From: Nemertoderma westbladi | Taxonomy: Eukaryota > Xenacoelomorpha > Nemertodermatida > Nemertodermatidae | Reading direction: 5' to 3' | DNA: 43,473 nucleotides | Assembly (NCBI GenBank): GCA_032718475.1 | Contig: JAUCBJ010005598.1 | Span: forward strand, 1-43,473 | Shown here: positions 40,690 through 43,473 of the stretch, piece by piece | Layout: the number at the start of each line of letters is the position of its first letter | Position numbering within the stretch: the first letter of the stretch is position 1 | Notes under the pieces: generated by a model | The model's input: only the letters and a program-made list of their open reading frames with translations | The model's database searches: none | Told to the model about the DNA's origin: nothing | Made by a program: the position numbers and the translations under genes

Positions 40690-43473
40690 TAAATTATTGC
40701 AGAAAAACACCAATGATTTTGACATGGCTTTAATACTTCATTATGTTCATGAAATAGCTGAGATATTTGATGTGAATTATTGCATTACATAATAACTTTA
40801 GCTCCAGCCACTTTAGCAATACGATGAAACAATAATAAATATTCTAGGACACAACAATATTAATAGGGAGATAGGCTACTTATCTTTCCACTCATACAAC
40901 CACAGATAGGGGATGTTCTGACACAATCAAAATTCATCCATCTCCAGCGGAAAGACGTAGCAAATAATAGCTGATTACTTCTATAAATGTAAGTGTTACC
41001 TGTTCTTTTGACGTTCATTTAAGATTCTCTATCTCGTGGAGTGGGATAGAAGTTATAAATATGAAAATCGATATGGTTTTAGAAAAAAATCAGAGGATAT
41101 TTTGATAAATTATTGCAGAAAAACACCAAGGATTTTGACATGGCTTTAATACTTCATTATGTTCATGAAATAGCTGAGATATTTGAGGTGAATTATTGTA
41201 TTATGAGTTAACTTCAGCTCCAGTCACTTTGGCAATACGATGAAATTATAAAAAATATTGTAGAACACAACAATATTAATAGGGAGATAGGCTACTTATC
41301 TCTCCACTCAGAAAGCCACAGATAGGGGGTGTTCTGACACAATCAAAATTCATTCATCTCCAGCGGAAAGACGTAGCAAATAACAGCTGATTACTTCTAT
41401 AAATGTAAGTGTTACCTGTTCTTTTGACGTTCATTTAAGATTCTCTATCTCGTGGAGTGGGATAGAAGTTATAAATATGAAAATCGATATGGTTTTGAAA
41501 AAAATCAGAGGATATTTTGATAAATTATTGCAGAAAAACACCAAGGATTTTGACATGGCTTTAATACTTCATTATGTTCATGAAATAGCTGAGATATTTG
41601 AGGTGAATTATTGTATTATGAGTTAACTTCAGCTCCAGTCACTTTGGCAATACGATGAAATTATAAAAAATATTGTAGAACACAACAATATTAATAGGGA
41701 GATAGGCTACTTATCTCTCCACTCAGAAAGCCACAGATAGGGGGTGTTCTGACACAATCAAAATTCATTCATCTCCAGCGGAAAGACGTAGCAAATAACA
41801 GCTGATTACTGCTATAAATGTAAGTGTTACCTGTTCTTTTGACGTTCATTTAAGATTCTCTATCTCGTGGAGTGGAATAGAAGTTATAAATATGAAAATC
41901 GATATGGTTTTTGTAAAAAATCAGAGGATATTTTGATAAATTATTGCAGAAAAACACCAATGATTTTGACATGGCTTTAATACTTCATTATGTTCATGAA
42001 ATAGCTGAGATATTTGAGGTGAATTATTGCATTACATAATAACTTTAGCTCCAGCCACTTTAGCAATACGATGAAACTATAATAAATATTCTAGAACACA
42101 ACAATATTAATACGGAAACAGGATACTTATCTCTCCACTCATACAACCACAGATAGGGGGTGTTCTGACACAATCTAAATTCATTCATCTCCAGCGGAAA
42201 GACGTAGCAAATAACAGCTGATTACTGCTATAAATGTAAGTGTTACCTGTTCTTTTGACGTTCATTTAAGATTCTCTATCTCGTGGAGTGGGATAGAAGT
42301 TATAAATATGAAAATCGATATGGTTTTTGTAGAAAATCAGAGGATATTTTGATAAATTATTGCAGAAAAACACCAAGGATTTTGACATGGCTTTAATACT
42401 TCATTATGTTCATGAACTTGCTGAGAAATTGAGGTGAATTATTGTATTATGAGTTAACTTCAGCTCCAGTCACTTTGGCAATACGATGAAATTATAAAAA
42501 ATATTGTAGAACACAACAATATTAATAGGGAGATAGGCTACTTATCTCTCCACTCAGAAAGCCACAGATAGGGGGTGTTCTGACACAATCAAAATTCATC
42601 CATCTCCAGCGGAAAGACGTAGCAAATAACAGCTGATTACTTCTATAAATGTAAGTGTTACCTGTTCTTTTGACGTTCATTTAAGATTCTCTATCTCGTG
42701 GAGTGGGATAGAAGTTATAAATATGAAAATCGATATGGTTTTTGAAAAAAATGAGAGGATATTTTGATAAATTATTGCAGAAAAACACCAATGATTTTGA
42801 CATGGCTTTAATACTTCATTATGTTCATGAAATAGCTGAGATATTTGAGGTGAATTATTGCATTACATAATAACTTTAGCTCCAGCCACTTTAGCAATAC
42901 GATGAAACTATAATAAATATTCTAGAACACAACAATATTAATAGGGAGATAGGCTACTTATCTTTCCACTCATACAACCACAGATAGGGGGTGTTCTGAC
43001 ACAATCAAAATTCATCCATCTCCAGCGGAAAGACGTAGCAAATAATAGCTGATTACTTCTATAAATGTAAGTGTTACCTGTTCTTTTGACGTTCATTTAA
43101 GATTATCTATCTCGTGGAGTGGGATAGAAGTTATAAATATGAAAATCGATATGGTTTTTGAAAAAAATCAGAGGAAATTTTGATAAATTATTGCAGAAAA
43201 ACACCAATGATTTTGACATGGCTTTAATACTTCATTATGTTCATGAAATAGATGAGATATTTGAGGTGAATTATTGCATTACATAATAACTTTAGCTCCA
43301 GCCACTTTAGCAATACGATGAAACAATAATAAATATTCTAGAACACAACAATATTAATACGGAAACAGGATACTTATCTCTCCACTCATACAACCACAGA
43401 TAGGGGGTGTTCTGACACAATCTAAATTCATTCATCTCCAGCGGAAAGACGTAGCAAATAACAGCTGATTACT
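40690..43473. repeat. 416-bp satellite, 6.7 copies, cut by the window end
   Basis: Monomer starts (AAATTATTGCAG) fall at 40691, 41107, 41522, 41938, 42354, 42769 and 43185, so the period is 415-416 bp. Two subtypes alternate. Subtype A has GCATTACATAATAACTTTAG and CATACAACC (copies 1, 4, 6, 7). Subtype B has GTATTATGAGTTAACTTCAG and CAGAAAGCC (copies 2, 3, 5). Copies 4 and 7 share TACGGAAACAGGATAC in place of TAGGGAGATAGGCTAC. Each monomer has the same ~30-codon open frame after TTGCAG, but no family is recognised. The array continues past the edge. Confidence 0.95.

Noticed and set aside
39817-40792. Open frames of YYTVLL-type repeats, up to 237 codons
   Set aside because: Translation of the 18-bp array, whose unit has no stop in these frames; no start context, domain or splice support.
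1-43473. tRNA, rRNA or snRNA genes
   Set aside because: I looked for internal promoter boxes and conserved stems and saw none convincing on either strand.

Overview
The window is a stretch of animal nuclear DNA, most likely from an invertebrate. It is AT-rich, with long non-coding stretches, GT-AG introns, homopolymer G/C runs and many nested transposons and satellites, and no sign of operons or bacterial genes. Only two host genes are visible, both partial: the first coding exon of a STAM-like VHS-domain gene (minus strand, 9811-10001) and the first two coding exons of a sorcin/grancalcin-like penta-EF-hand gene (plus strand, 36441-36854). The palindromes TAGGCCTA and ACCGGT recur across unrelated segments, which is a genome signature rather than a gene feature. 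I cannot name the species.

Layout, left to right. 0-7 kb: an internally deleted BEL/Pao retrotransposon pol frame, a GC-richer stretch ending in coding-like overlapping frames, a 36-bp minisatellite, and the 3' end of a non-LTR retrotransposon with a (CAAT)n tail. 8-10 kb: a 5'-truncated non-LTR reverse transcriptase whose 3' UTR is split by a 592-bp inverted-repeat MITE flanked by an 8-bp target duplication; then the STAM-like exon. 10-16 kb: a hAT-type terminus, duplicated segments, a 2-kb foldback structure, a decayed reverse transcriptase on the minus strand, and a 41-bp tandem array with alternating variants. 16-24 kb: mostly non-coding DNA with a 16-bp minisatellite, inverted-repeat elements and stable hairpins. 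24.7-27.3 kb: two tandem copies of a 1.2-kb TIR element. 27.4-30.5 kb: a 3-kb imperfect palindrome. One arm carries a Tc1/mariner-type insertion, and the other arm preserves the empty site. 30.6-32.2 kb: minisatellites, an inverted copy of a 24-kb repeat and another foldback.

32.6-36.3 kb holds the most interesting object: a 3,687-bp DNA transposon with TAAAG/TAGAG termini, matching subterminal motifs and a flanking 6-bp CCTTAG duplication. It encodes, on the minus strand, a transposase-like protein with a hAT-like layout of acidic residues, a CxxH and an RW motif. A three-exon model with a 63-nt in-frame intron gives an uninterrupted 781-residue product; without that intron the frame holds a single TAA. 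The element ends 134 bp before the start codon of the sorcin-like gene.

36.4-43.5 kb: the sorcin-like gene. The sequence after its second exon is filled with a 42-bp array, an 18-bp array and a 416-bp satellite that runs off the window end. No third exon is visible before the edge.

Identifications rest on reading motifs and pairing repeats by eye; no database search or folding program was run.
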